Below the pieces are notes generated by a model. That model worked only from the letters and a program-made list of their open reading frames with translations. It ran no database searches and was not told the origin of the DNA. Shown here one piece after another: positions 44,923 through 53,129 of a stretch of DNA of 64,000 nucleotides; positions within the stretch are counted from its first letter, which is position 1, and every line of letters begins with the position of its first letter. The stretch is from Nocardioides alkalitolerans DSM 16699 (lineage in GTDB: Bacteria > Actinomycetota > Actinomycetes > Propionibacteriales > Nocardioidaceae), in assembly GCF_000426525.1 (NCBI RefSeq), contig NZ_AUFN01000010.1, positions 186,001 through 250,000 on the forward strand, in the 5' to 3' direction. Made by a program: the position numbers and the translations under genes.

Positions 44923-46385
44923 CGGGCACGGAGCGCGCCGGCGACCGACGGGTCGTCACCGCGGTCGACCGCCTCTGCACCGACCTCGCCCAGGGTCTGC
45001 CGGCCGACGCCCGTGCGCCGTTCGAGGCGGTCCGGGAGACCCTGCACGCCCCGCTGCGCCTCGCGGTCGTCGGCCGGGTCAAGGCCGGCAAGTCGACGCT
45101 CGTGAACGCCCTGGTCGGCCGACGGGTGGCCCCCACGCGCGCGGGCGAGTGCACCCGGGTCGTCACCTGGTACACCTACGGCTCCCCCGACCGGGCCGAG
45201 CTGCACATGGTCGACGGCTCGACCCGCCCGCTGCTCCTCGAGGACGGCGCCGTGCCGGCCGACCTCGACGTGCCCGCGAGCGACGTGCGCCGGATCGTGG
45301 TGCACCTGCAGGCGGGCTCCCTGCGTGACCTCACGCTCATCGACACGCCCGGGCTAGCGACCCTGACGGCGGAGAACGAGGCCGCGACGCGGCGCGCGCT
45401 GCTCGGCGACGGCACGTCGACGGCGGCCGCGGGCGACGCCGACGCCCTGCTCTTCGCGATCCGCGAGGCCGAGCGCCAGGACGACTTCGACTTCCTCCAC
45501 GACTTCCACCGGGCCTCGGGCACGCTCGCGGCCACCGCCGTGAACGCGCTGTGCGTGCTCACGCAGGCCGATCTCTTCGGCAGCGGCGACCTCAGCGGCG
45601 GCGACCCGTTCGCCGTGGCCCGCGGGGTCGCCGACCGGATCGCGCTCGAGCACCCGACCGACTTCTCCGCCGTCGTCCCGGTCTCGGGCCTGCTCGCCCA
45701 GACGGCGCGCACGGGCGCCGTCACCGAGACCATGGCCCGTCACCTCACCGCCCTCGCCGACACCGACGGGGTGCTCCTGCACCTCTGGCGGCAGACCGGT
45801 CCGCCCGACGGCGTCGGCGAGAGCGAGATGGCGGCGCTGTGGGACGCCCTCGGCCCGTACGGCGTGGTCGCCGGCCGGGAGGTCGCTGCCGGGGGCGCGG
45901 CCTCGCTGCGGGCCTGGTTGTCGTCGACCTCCGGGGTCGACGCGGTCGACGCGGCGGTGCGGGAGCAGCTGCTCCCCCGCGCCCACCTCATCAAGGCGAT
46001 CCGGGCGCTCTCGGTGCTCTCCACGCTCCTGCACCTGCTCCCCGAGCCCGAGGAGGCCCGGGCCCGGCTCGAGGCCGCCCACCTGGACCCGGACCTGCAC
46101 CCGCTGCGGGAGCTGCGCGCGCTCCGGCTCCTGGCGGCCCACGCCCCGGACTCGTCCCTGCTCCCCCGCCTCGAGGCCGTGGTCGACGCCCCCGAGGCCG
46201 TGGCGCGGGAGGCGGGCGCCGCAGGCGGCACGGACGCCGACGCGGCCACGATGCTGCGCCGCGCGTCGGCGTACGCCGTCGGGGAGGCCGCCCGCACCGT
46301 CGTGCCGACCGAGGTCGAGGCCGCCCGGGTGCTGGCACGCTCCTACCAGCTGCTCGCCCGCCACGTGGCAGGATCGCGCCGGTGA
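44919..46385 (+). CDS. Second dynamin-like GTPase (IniC-like)
   Basis: A 488-residue GTPase. G1 GRVKAGKST (52-60), G2 threonine region CTRVVTWYTYGSP, G3 DTPGLATLTAENEAATRR near 142, G4-like LTQAD near 214. It is shorter than its upstream partner and lacks a hydrophobic hairpin, as in the IniA/IniC pair, so the two may act as a heteromer. The GTG overlaps the acidic protein stop (GTGA). The C-terminal half is all-helical and Ala/Leu/Arg-rich. Confidence 0.85.
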   Translation: MTGTERAGDRRVVTAVDRLCTDLAQGLPADARAPFEAVRETLHAPLRLAVVGRVKAGKSTLVNALVGRRVAPTRAGECTRVVTWYTYGSPDRAELHMVDGSTRPLLLEDGAVPADLDVPASDVRRIVVHLQAGSLRDLTLIDTPGLATLTAENEAATRRALLGDGTSTAAAGDADALLFAIREAERQDDFDFLHDFHRASGTLAATAVNALCVLTQADLFGSGDLSGGDPFAVARGVADRIALEHPTDFSAVVPVSGLLAQTARTGAVTETMARHLTALADTDGVLLHLWRQTGPPDGVGESEMAALWDALGPYGVVAGREVAAGGAASLRAWLSSTSGVDAVDAAVREQLLPRAHLIKAIRALSVLSTLLHLLPEPEEARARLEAAHLDPDLHPLRELRALRLLAAHAPDSSLLPRLEAVVDAPEAVAREAGAAGGTDADAATMLRRASAYAVGEAARTVVPTEVEAARVLARSYQLLARHVAGSRR

Positions 46386-46427
46386 CGCACGCCGGTCACG
46401 CACGCCGGGACGGGGAGGAGGGGCCGT

Positions 46428-49010
46428 ATGGGCTGGACGCTGTCCATCGACTACGGAACCACCAACACCACCGCCGCGGTCCGCACCGGGACTGACCGCC
46501 CCCGCGCCGTGCCCCTCGGGCCGGGCGGGCTGCTGCCGTCGGCCGCGCTCCTGACCAGTGCCGGCATCCGGGTGGGCGCCGAGGCCGTCGCCGGCCGGCA
46601 CGCCGCTCCCGAGCACTTCGTCTCCTCGCCCAAGCTGCTGCTGGGCCAGGACACGCTGCTGCTCGGCGACACCGAGGTGGAGGTGGTCGACCTCGTCGCG
46701 CAGACCCTGGCCCACGCCACCCGCGCCGCCGTCCGCGAGGCGGGCGGGTCGCGTCCCGACAAGGTCGTGCTCACCCACCCGCAGACCTGGGCGCGCCCCC
46801 GGCGCGAGGCGCTGCGCGCCGCGTGGCGACGGACCGGCTCCGACCTGCCCGTCGAGCTGGTCTCCGAGCCCATCGCCGCCGTCTCCTGGTTCGCCGACGG
46901 CGCCGACCTCCCCGACGACGCCCACGTGGCCGTGCTCGACTTCGGCGGCGGCACCTGCGACGTCGCGGTCCTGCGCCACCGCGCCGGCAGCGGCACCCCG
47001 CTCGAGATCACCGCCCACGCGGGTCTCGACGACCTCGGCGGCTCCACCGTCGACCACGTCTTCGCGCTCTGGGTCCGCGCCCAGCTGCGTCAGCAGGGCC
47101 TCGGCGAGCTCGACGACGCCCTGGGCGAGCGCGCCCACCTCGGGTCGCTGCACGCGCTCTACGCCTCGGTCCAGGCCGCCAAGCACGCGCTGGCCGACTG
47201 GGAGTACGCCGACGTCGACGTCGCCCTCGGCGACCGGCAGGCAGCCGTGACCGTCACGATCAACGAGTTCAACCAGGTCATCGCCGGCGAGATGCAGCGC
47301 GCCCGCGCCCTGCTCGAGCGCAGCCTCGAGGCCGCCGGCGTCGAGCCGGACGGCCTGCACGCCCTCTACCTCACCGGCGGCTCCTCGCGGCTGCGCTGGA
47401 TCCACCGGATGGCGACCGAGCTGCTCGCCGGGCGCCCGGCCCACCTGGCCGAGCCCCACCTGGTGGTCGCGTACGGCGCCCACACCGCCACCGACGTGGT
47501 CGTCGTCCAGCGCGCCGACGCCGACGTGAGCCGCATCATCACGCTGCGCGGGCTGCAGGCGGTGCCCGACCCGCGCTCGCGGCTCACGAAGAGTCAGCTG
47601 CCGCCGCCCGACCCCTCGCGGAGGCTCGACACCGCGCCCCTTCCGCTCCCCCCGTCGCCCGCCGCGGCGCCGGTCGGCCTGCCGCGGCCGGCGGTGGCCC
47701 CGGGTCGGTCGCCCGCCCCGCCGCGCGTCCCCCCGCCGTACGCCGCGGTCCGCCGGCCCGGTGGACCGCCCCCGCCGCCACCGATCCCGCCGCCCTACCG
47801 TCCCGCCCCTGCGGCCGGTCGCCCGCAGGGGCCTCCGCCGGTGCGGCGGCCGTCGGGGCCTCCCGGCCTCCCGCCCGTCGGCCGACCCGCGGGTCCGCCG
47901 GCGCGCCGGCCCGCGGTCCCCCCGCCGTACTCGTCGCCCGGCGGCACGGCCGCCGACGGCCCGGCGGGTCGTGGCCTGGTGCGTCAGCAGCTGCTGGTCG
48001 CCCACCCGGGGCTCGCCGCCGCGGCGCGGGCCACGCCCGGTCTGCTGGCGGCGCTCGAGGAGCCGCCCGTGCTGGTCGCGCTGCTCTCGGTGCCGGGCCT
48101 CGCCGACCAGGTGGCCCGCCACCCGTCGCTGCTGACGGCGCCCACCCCCGACGGCCGGGCGCGGTCGTTCACCGCACCCGACGACCCGGAGACGGCGGCC
48201 CTGCCGGCCCGGACCTTCTTCGGGGACGCCCCGGCGTGGGGCCGCGCCACGCGCGACCCGCGGTGGCAGCAGGAGTTCCGCGGCCAGCAGCGCGGCGGTC
48301 CGGTCTGGGCCCACGCCCTGGTCGAGCGCTGGCCGACGCTCGGCCCCGACGAGCGCAGCCGTGCGCGCCACGACCCGACGTGGCGGTTGAGCGGCGTCGG
48401 GCCCGTGCCCGGGTGGATCACGCACGGTCGCGCGGGCGTCTCGGTGACCGTGGCGCCGTACGTCGCCCCGTCGGCGGGGTTCGTCCGGCCGACGCCGCTG
48501 ACCCCGCTGCAGGCGGCCGTGATCGGGGTGCTCGCCGCCCGCGGGTGCTTCACCGACGGCGAGGGGTTCGCGTCCCGGCTCGAGGCCAGTCGCGACCCCC
48601 GGCTGCCGGAGCAGCGCCCGCCGGTCACCGCCGTCACGCTCGGCGGGGACCGCGTCGACCTCGCGCTGCACCTCTTCCCGGGCGGCCGGCACCGCGGCGG
48701 CCAGGGAGCCGGGGACCTCGAGCTGACGGCGTACGCCCTGCTGCTGCCCACGGGGCCCACCCGGCTCCAGCGGGCGCCGGTCGTGCTCACGCCCGACCTC
48801 GTCCAGTCCGTCGCGGCGCGACCACCGCTGGGCGGTGGCGTCGGCGGTGGCACGGGGGGCGAGGCGAGCGCCCGGGTGCTGGTCGCTCTCACCGGCGAGG
48901 TCGGCACGGCGCCGGTGCACTGGGGTCTCCAGCTCGAGCTCACGTCGACGGACGCGGGGCTGGGCGTCGACCTGGCGCGGTCCTTCGGGCGTCCCTGGCT
49001 CGGTCTCTGA
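46428..49010 (+). CDS. Hsp70-like ATPase with proline-rich linker and novel C-terminal domain
   Basis: An 860-residue protein. Residues 1-385 form an actin/Hsp70 ATPase: phosphate 1 SIDYGTTNTTAAV (6-18), phosphate 2 LDFGGGTCDVAVL (near 170), adenosine LTGGSSRLRW (near 314). There is no canonical Hsp70 substrate-binding domain. Residues about 395-520 are a Pro/Arg-rich linker (PPPPPPIPPPY). The last 340 residues form a domain with repeated WxxEF/WxH features (PRWQQEFRGQQRGGPVWAHALVERWP, WRLSGVGPVPGWITHGRAG) that I do not recognise. GGAGGAGG precedes the ATG; 42 bases after the second GTPase. Probably an operon partner that regulates or assembles the GTPases. Confidence 0.82.
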   Translation: MGWTLSIDYGTTNTTAAVRTGTDRPRAVPLGPGGLLPSAALLTSAGIRVGAEAVAGRHAAPEHFVSSPKLLLGQDTLLLGDTEVEVVDLVAQTLAHATRAAVREAGGSRPDKVVLTHPQTWARPRREALRAAWRRTGSDLPVELVSEPIAAVSWFADGADLPDDAHVAVLDFGGGTCDVAVLRHRAGSGTPLEITAHAGLDDLGGSTVDHVFALWVRAQLRQQGLGELDDALGERAHLGSLHALYASVQAAKHALADWEYADVDVALGDRQAAVTVTINEFNQVIAGEMQRARALLERSLEAAGVEPDGLHALYLTGGSSRLRWIHRMATELLAGRPAHLAEPHLVVAYGAHTATDVVVVQRADADVSRIITLRGLQAVPDPRSRLTKSQLPPPDPSRRLDTAPLPLPPSPAAAPVGLPRPAVAPGRSPAPPRVPPPYAAVRRPGGPPPPPPIPPPYRPAPAAGRPQGPPPVRRPSGPPGLPPVGRPAGPPARRPAVPPPYSSPGGTAADGPAGRGLVRQQLLVAHPGLAAAARATPGLLAALEEPPVLVALLSVPGLADQVARHPSLLTAPTPDGRARSFTAPDDPETAALPARTFFGDAPAWGRATRDPRWQQEFRGQQRGGPVWAHALVERWPTLGPDERSRARHDPTWRLSGVGPVPGWITHGRAGVSVTVAPYVAPSAGFVRPTPLTPLQAAVIGVLAARGCFTDGEGFASRLEASRDPRLPEQRPPVTAVTLGGDRVDLALHLFPGGRHRGGQGAGDLELTAYALLLPTGPTRLQRAPVVLTPDLVQSVAARPPLGGGVGGGTGGEASARVLVALTGEVGTAPVHWGLQLELTSTDAGLGVDLARSFGRPWLGL

Positions 49011-49084
49011 GCGAGCCGTCCCTCCCGGGGGCACCGTCGGTCGAGGCCCTGCCACCGCCCGTGACGACGTGGCACACTGCACGC

Positions 49085-49666
49085 GTGCTCGAGGGGACGC
49101 AGGGAGCTGCGGGGTCGGTCGACCTCGACGGGGGAACGGCGCTGGCCGAGTCCGCCCTGGTCCGGCGCGCGCAGCAGGGCGACGCCGACGCCTTCGAGGC
49201 CCTCGTCGCGGCCCGCCGCCAGCGGCTCTGGTCGGTCTGCCTGCGCGTGACCGGCGACCGTCACGACGCCGAGGACGCCCTCCAGGACGCCCTGACCGCC
49301 GCCTGGCTGCACCTCGCCGGCTTCCGAGGCGATGCCCGCTTCGACACCTGGCTCTACCGGATCGCCTCGAACGCCGCGCTCGCCGTGGTGCGGCGCCGGC
49401 GCGAGCGCGTGGTCGACCCGTTCGACCTCGGCGAGTCCGACCAGCTGGACCCGCGCCGCGACCACGCCGACCAGGTGGGCGACACCGACCGCGTACGGCG
49501 CGCGCTCGCCGCCCTGCCGGAGCAGTTCCGCGAGGCGGTCGTGCTGCGCGAGATCGCCGACCTCACCTACGACGAGATCGCCGCGCAGCAGGGCGTCGGG
49601 GTGCAGACGGTCAAGAGCCGCCTGAACCGCGCTCGCGCGCAGCTCCAGGCGGCTCTCGCCGACTGA
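49085..49666 (+). CDS. ECF-family RNA polymerase sigma factor
   Basis: A 193-residue sigma-70-type factor with region 2 (residues 25-107: ADAFEALVAARRQRLWSVCLRVTGDRHDAEDALQDALTAAW and FDTWLYRIASNAAL) and region 4 (138-190: RALAALPEQFREAVVLREIADLTYDEIAAQQGVGVQTVKSRLNRAR). No anti-sigma gene follows, which is unusual. GTG start, possibly leaderless (CACACT six bases ahead); the start could be a few codons off. It follows the Hsp70-like gene by 74 bases on the same strand and may control that operon or be independent. Confidence 0.87.
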   Translation: MLEGTQGAAGSVDLDGGTALAESALVRRAQQGDADAFEALVAARRQRLWSVCLRVTGDRHDAEDALQDALTAAWLHLAGFRGDARFDTWLYRIASNAALAVVRRRRERVVDPFDLGESDQLDPRRDHADQVGDTDRVRRALAALPEQFREAVVLREIADLTYDEIAAQQGVGVQTVKSRLNRARAQLQAALAD

Positions 49667-49694
49667 CCCCGTCCCGGGGGTCGTGCCGGGTGGC

Positions 49695-50504
49695 TCAGAG
49701 GTCGTGGGACCCGTCGGCGTCGCAGCCCGCCTCGGGCGCGGCGTCCTCCGAGCTGCTGTCCCAGCTGTCGTAGGAGTCCGTCGTGCCGAGGTCCTCGACC
49801 GTGTCGATCACGCCGTCGCCGTCGGCGTCGTAGGCGATGACGTCCGTGACGCCGTCGCCGTCGGTGTCGACGCCCACCTCGTCGGGCACGCCGTCGGCGT
49901 TGGTGTCCATGACGTAGGAGTCGACGTAGCCGTCGCCGTCCGTGTCGACGTCGAGCGTGTCGATCACGCCGTCGCCGTCGAGGTCGCTCGCGATCGCGTC
50001 GGTGACGCCGTCGCCGTCCAGGTCGAGCGACTCGGTGGGGGCCGCGGAGGTGCCGGCGTCGGAGTAGCCGCCGTCGTACCCGTCGTCGTACCCGTCGCTG
50101 TAGCCGTCGTCGTACCCGCTGTCGGGTACCACGGGCGGGGCGGCGGGCGTGTCGCTCGGGTAGGAGCCGTCGAGGCTCGTGACCTCGTCCAGGATGCCGT
50201 CACCGTCCGTGTCGACCTCGACGACGTCGACGTAGCCGTCGCCGTCCAGGTCGGTCTCGACCACGTCGGCCAGGCCGTCGCCGTCGGTGTCGGTCTCCAC
50301 GACGTCGGTGTAGCCGTCGCCGTCCACGTCGGTCTCGACGACGTCGACGTAGCCGTCGCCGTCCACGTCGGTCTCCGCGACGTCCGTGTAGCCGTCACCG
50401 TCGGTGTCGTAGGCGACCGTGTCGACCAGCCCGTCGCCGTCCACGTCGACCGTGATGGTGTCGACGATGCCGTCGCCGTCCATGTCGAACTCCTGCTGCG
50501 TCAT
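49695..50504 (-). CDS. DxDxDG calcium-repeat protein without signal peptide
   Basis: A 269-residue protein made of fourteen 13-residue repeats of the thrombospondin-3/EF-hand-loop type (DVDGDGYVDVVET and similar): eight at the N-terminal side, six at the C-terminal side, separated by a Tyr/Asp/Gly-rich spacer (GYDDGYSDGYDDGYDGGYSD region). Each repeat has the DxDxDGxxD calcium ligands. There is no signal peptide or membrane segment, so it is either cytosolic or exported by another route. GAGGAGA precedes the ATG. It is convergent with the sigma factor. Function unknown; likely binds several Ca2+. Confidence 0.8.
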   Translation of the reverse strand: MTQQEFDMDGDGIVDTITVDVDGDGLVDTVAYDTDGDGYTDVAETDVDGDGYVDVVETDVDGDGYTDVVETDTDGDGLADVVETDLDGDGYVDVVEVDTDGDGILDEVTSLDGSYPSDTPAAPPVVPDSGYDDGYSDGYDDGYDGGYSDAGTSAAPTESLDLDGDGVTDAIASDLDGDGVIDTLDVDTDGDGYVDSYVMDTNADGVPDEVGVDTDGDGVTDVIAYDADGDGVIDTVEDLGTTDSYDSWDSSSEDAAPEAGCDADGSHDL

Positions 50505-50618
50505 CTGCGTCTCCTCGCGTCGGGCCCAGCGGGCCGGGTGTCGGTGCTGCTCTCGTGGACTTGGAGGGCGCGGAGGGTGCAGATGTTCCGGAGGTCGGGA
50601 GAAAACTTCCGGACGGGC

Positions 50619-51662
50619 TCAGGCCGAGCTGCGGGCGCCGCCGACGAGGCGGAGCCCCCGGACCGCCGAGGCGCGGGCCCGAGCGGGCTCCGCCGGCGTG
50701 ACGGGCGCGACGGGCGGCTCGCCGGCCGCGGCCTGGGCGACCGGGAGCGAGGGGCCGTCGACGAGGTAGCGGCGCCACCGGGCCCGGCTGTAGGTCGCCG
50801 GCTTCGTGCTGCCTACGAAGTCGTCGAGGATCTCGGCGAAGCGCTCCGGGTGGTCGCGGTGCGGGAAGTGCCCGGAGTCCGCGATGAGCTCGATGCGCGC
50901 CCCCGGCGCGAGCGCGGCGGCGTTGAGCGCGTGGGTCGCGGGGATCACCTGGTCGTCGCGGCCCCAGACCACGCACATCGGCAGCACCTCGGTGAGGTAG
51001 GCGCGGTCGGACATCGTGACCACCTGACCCCGCCAGTCGACGACGCCGCGCACCACGTGCCGGATCGCCGCCCGCGCCCGCGGGTCCTTGAAGGAGTCGT
51101 AGATGCGGGCGACCTCGGGGAGGTCGCGCGTGTACTTGCTCGGCAGCCGCCCGAGCCCGTGCAGCCCCGCCATGCCGACGTGCCGCACGCCGGGCAGGGT
51201 CAGCACGCCCATGAGGCGGTGGTAGCCGGGGGTCGTGATGGCCCGGATGAACGGCGTGACCTCGGGCCCGAGGCCGCCGCTGCCCACGAGCACCATCCGC
51301 TCCGTGCGCTCGGGGAACTGGTAGGCGAACTGCATCGCCACCCCGCCGCCGAAGCTGTGGCCGACGACGGTGACCTTGTCGATCCCCAGGATGGTGAGCA
51401 GGTCGCGCATGCCGTTCGCGTAGCCGCCGACGCTGTAGTCGGCGCGGGGCTTGTCGGAGAGCCCGTGCCCGAGCAGGTCGGGCGCGATGACCGTGTACTT
51501 CTCGGCCAGGCGCAGGTGGACCGGTCGCCAGGTGCGGTGGTCGCAGCCGAGGCCGTGCAGCAGCAGGAGGACCGGACCCGAGCCCGCGATCGCGTAGGCG
51601 CGTCGGTGCCCGTGCACCTCGACGAACCGCACCTCGGGGCGCACCTCGGGTCCTGCGCTCAT
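50619..51662 (-). CDS. Alpha/beta hydrolase
   Basis: A 347-residue hydrolase. The nucleophile elbow is VVGHSFGGGVAMQ (Ser in GHSFG), the acid lies in VVWGRDDQVIP, and the histidine in ADSGHFPHRDHPERF. The oxyanion region LLLLHGLGCDHRTW is typical. The C-terminus (last 45 residues) is Pro/Ala/Arg-rich and probably disordered. ATG at 51662 with GAGGAG ahead. It lies divergent from the fatty acid regulator. The substrate is not evident; meta-cleavage-product hydrolases and esterases are close relatives of this fold. Confidence 0.87.
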   Translation of the reverse strand: MSAGPEVRPEVRFVEVHGHRRAYAIAGSGPVLLLLHGLGCDHRTWRPVHLRLAEKYTVIAPDLLGHGLSDKPRADYSVGGYANGMRDLLTILGIDKVTVVGHSFGGGVAMQFAYQFPERTERMVLVGSGGLGPEVTPFIRAITTPGYHRLMGVLTLPGVRHVGMAGLHGLGRLPSKYTRDLPEVARIYDSFKDPRARAAIRHVVRGVVDWRGQVVTMSDRAYLTEVLPMCVVWGRDDQVIPATHALNAAALAPGARIELIADSGHFPHRDHPERFAEILDDFVGSTKPATYSRARWRRYLVDGPSLPVAQAAAGEPPVAPVTPAEPARARASAVRGLRLVGGARSSA

Positions 51663-51779
51663 GCCTGCTCCTCGGTCGGGGACGACCTCCCGATTGAAGC
51701 AGACCGGGCCCCCGACGCCCGCGGGGTCCACCGATCCGCCGCCGAAGCGTGACCGGAGCGGGACGGGACGGGCCGGGCA

Positions 51780-51792
51780 TAGGGTCGACCCC
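51780..51792 (+). promoter_or_regulatory. Leaderless promoter -10 for the FasR-like gene
   Basis: TAGGGT at 51780-51785, seven bases, then GTG at 51793. Confidence 0.55.
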
Positions 51793-53037
51793 GTGGCCAC
51801 CTCCCCCGACCCGCGCCCCCGCCGGCCCGTCGCGGTGGCGCCCGGCCACCGGATCGACCTGCAGCAGCGGGTGCGCACGGCCGACGTGCTGCAGCGGGCG
51901 ATGGGCAGCCTCAGCACGGCGGCGACGGGGCGGATGGAGTCCGACGTCGCCTGGTTCCGGGAGCTCAAGGCCGAGGACCGGTCGTGGGTGGGCCTGATCA
52001 TCCAGGCCGGCATCCGCAGCTTCGTCGACTGGTGGCGCACCGGCGGCGAGGAGGAGCCCAAGGACACGACGCTGGCCACGGCCGTCTTCGGTGCCGCCCC
52101 CCGCGCCCTCGCCGGGGTCATCACGCTCCAGCAGACGGTCGACCTCGTGCGGCTGGGCATCGACGTGGTCGAGGAGCAGCTCGACCAGGTGCTCGAGGCC
52201 GACGACAGCGCCGCGGTGCACGCGGCGATCCTGCGCTACGGCCGCGAGCTCGCCTTCGCGACGGCCCGGGTCTACGCCCGGGCGGCCGAGGCGCGCGGGG
52301 CGTGGGACGCGCGCCTCGAGGCCCTCATCGTCGACACCGTCGTGCGCGGCGAGGCCGACGACGGGGTGCTCTCGCGGGCCAGCGCGCTGGGCTGGCAGCC
52401 CGGTCTGGGCGTGTGCGTGGTCATCGGGGGCGTCCCCGCGGAGCGCACGGAGACGGATCTCTTCGGCGCCGTACGACGCGGCGCGCTCACCGTGGTGCGG
52501 GAGGTGCTCTGCGCGATCCAGGGCGACCGCCTCGTCGTGGTGCTGGGCGGTGTCGATTCCGAGCGCGACGCGGCCGCCGCGATCGCCGACCAGCTCGGGC
52601 CCGGCCCCGTCGTCGTGGGGCCCCGGGCCGACGACCTCGCGTCGGCGTACACGTCGGCACGGGAGGCCCTCGCGGCGTACGACGTGGCCCGCGCGTGGCT
52701 CGAGGCGCCGCGACCGGTGCACGCGCTCGACCTGCTGCCCGAACGCATCCTGGCCGGGGAGCGCGCGGCCGTCGACCACCTCCTCGACCGGGTCTCACGC
52801 CCCCTGGCTGAGCACCGCTCCGCCCTCGGCGGCACCCTCACCACGTTCTTCGCCCAGAGGTCCTCGATCGAGGCGACCGCACGGACGCTCTTCGTGCACC
52901 CGAACACCGTCCGCTACCGCCTCGCCCAGGTCGCCGAGCTCACCGGGTGCTCGCCCAGCGACCCCCGGGACGCCTTCACCCTGCAGATCGCGCTCACCGT
53001 CGGACGCCAGCAGGGCACGGACGCAACCGAGCAGTAA
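51793..53037 (+). CDS. fasR: PucR/CdaR-family activator, FasR-like
   Basis: A 414-residue regulator: an N-terminal sensing region (LQQRVRTADVLQRAMGSLS), a GGDEF-like middle part, and the C-terminal PucR helix-turn-helix RSSIEATARTLFVHPNTVRYRLAQVAELTG. It is directly upstream of fabD. In Streptomyces coelicolor, FasR of this family occupies the same position and activates the fabD-fabH-acpP-fabF operon, so the same role is inferred by family plus position. The GTG start fits the leaderless promoter. Confidence 0.85.
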   Translation: MATSPDPRPRRPVAVAPGHRIDLQQRVRTADVLQRAMGSLSTAATGRMESDVAWFRELKAEDRSWVGLIIQAGIRSFVDWWRTGGEEEPKDTTLATAVFGAAPRALAGVITLQQTVDLVRLGIDVVEEQLDQVLEADDSAAVHAAILRYGRELAFATARVYARAAEARGAWDARLEALIVDTVVRGEADDGVLSRASALGWQPGLGVCVVIGGVPAERTETDLFGAVRRGALTVVREVLCAIQGDRLVVVLGGVDSERDAAAAIADQLGPGPVVVGPRADDLASAYTSAREALAAYDVARAWLEAPRPVHALDLLPERILAGERAAVDHLLDRVSRPLAEHRSALGGTLTTFFAQRSSIEATARTLFVHPNTVRYRLAQVAELTGCSPSDPRDAFTLQIALTVGRQQGTDATEQ

Positions 53038-53055
53038 CCGGGAATTGGAGGGTCT

Positions 53056-53117
53056 CCACAAAGGAACCCCCCTCAACTTCGTGCGACGTCGACGCGAGTG
53101 GTGGGAAGGCCACAAGG
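53056..53117 (+). promoter_or_regulatory. fabD upstream region with two CCACAA repeats
   Basis: CCACAAAGG at 53056 and CCACAAGG at 53110 are direct repeats 54 bases apart, between the regulator and fabD. They are candidate activator sites. CAGAGT at 53118-53123 followed by six bases before the fabD GTG could be the -10. Confidence 0.35.
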
Positions 53118-53129
53118 CAGAGTGGTGCC

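Noticed and set aside
45354..49082. A 1242-codon minus-strand open frame opposite the second GTPase and the Hsp70-like gene
   Set aside because: Low-complexity Arg/Gly/Val composition and no recognisable domain; the plus-strand genes have clear motifs.
49780..50500. CRISPR-like or satellite repeats on the minus strand
   Set aside because: The 39-base periodicity is explained by the coding of 13-residue calcium-binding repeats.
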